From positions 1,098,804-1,162,803 of the forward strand of contig NZ_JAPDIA010000007.1 of assembly GCF_029525575.1 (NCBI RefSeq): a DNA stretch of 64,000 bases. The letters run 5' to 3'. Positions 63,947 through 64,000 of the stretch are shown in pieces (position 1 is the stretch's first letter; every line of letters starts with the position of its first letter). Source of the stretch: Cohnella rhizosphaerae. GTDB taxonomy: Bacteria; Bacillota; Bacilli; Paenibacillales; Paenibacillaceae. The translations under genes and the position numbers were made by a program. Under the pieces are notes generated by a model. The model was not told the origin of the DNA. It did not search any database and saw only the letters and a list, made by a program, of their open reading frames with translations.

Positions 63947-64000
63947 TAACTGCTGTCGGCTCGAAGAATTTGCGAGTAATAAGGCCGATGACGGAAGACA

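Overview
This is high-GC (about 60% or more by eye) Gram-positive chromosomal DNA. Gene content and order point to Paenibacillaceae, with Cohnella or a relative the best guess: prfB-yitT, ftsE-ftsX-M23 peptidase-MinJ-like protein, motA/B-uvrB-uvrA, pcrB-pcrA-ligA, SLH-domain surface proteins and copper-amine-oxidase-type stalk domains. The species call is inference; no rRNA gene is visible.

Layout. 1-1650: end of prfB and a yitT-type membrane protein. 1790-2172: a degenerate 51-bp repeat array. 2240-11512: a complete ornithine-to-arginine set, argC-argJ-argB-argD, argF, argG, argH, with a promoter carrying an ArgR-like box in front of argC and repeat arrays before argF and argH. 11726-15868: a giant SLH surface protein with five 159-residue repeats. 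15961-21701: a LysR regulator divergent from a binding-protein ABC importer and a metallophosphoesterase. 21749-23422: a VanW-type envelope protein. 23691-28504: ftsE, ftsX, an M23 hydrolase and a MinJ-like PDZ protein. 28501-29416: a guanidine-I riboswitch with an SMR efflux pair. 29453-32368: YdjG/YdjI-like proteins and a YcxB-like protein. 32461-34070: flagellar stator genes. 34085-40817: uvrB, a transposase-derived gene and uvrA, each with a LexA-like box. 40977-46965: rpiA, a histidine kinase/response regulator pair, two membrane proteins and a DinB-fold protein. 47303-50770: DUF2759, an HtrA-like protease and a stalk-domain protein. 50935-56687: U32 peptidase, UDP-glucose dehydrogenase, galU and a nuclease-like gene. 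56730-57210: the most regular 51-bp array. 57321-63724: pcrB, pcrA, a small conserved gene, ligA and a DUF4395 protein.

Two features cut across the window. First, 24 reading-frame breaks in 18 genes are all explained by one extra base, nearly always in a homopolymer (G4 to G5, G5 to G6, A5 to A6, T5 to T6); essential genes such as ftsE are hit. This looks like over-called homopolymers, so those genes are annotated over their full corrected span. Second, four intergenic regions hold arrays of unrelated sequence that share a repeat period of about 51 bp, and two more loci share a dispersed REP-like repeat. One of those two brackets an IS1595-like gene that has a perfect GAAC-N4-GTTC box and sits between the SOS-type genes uvrB and uvrA. 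These repeats and that gene are the least explained parts of the window.
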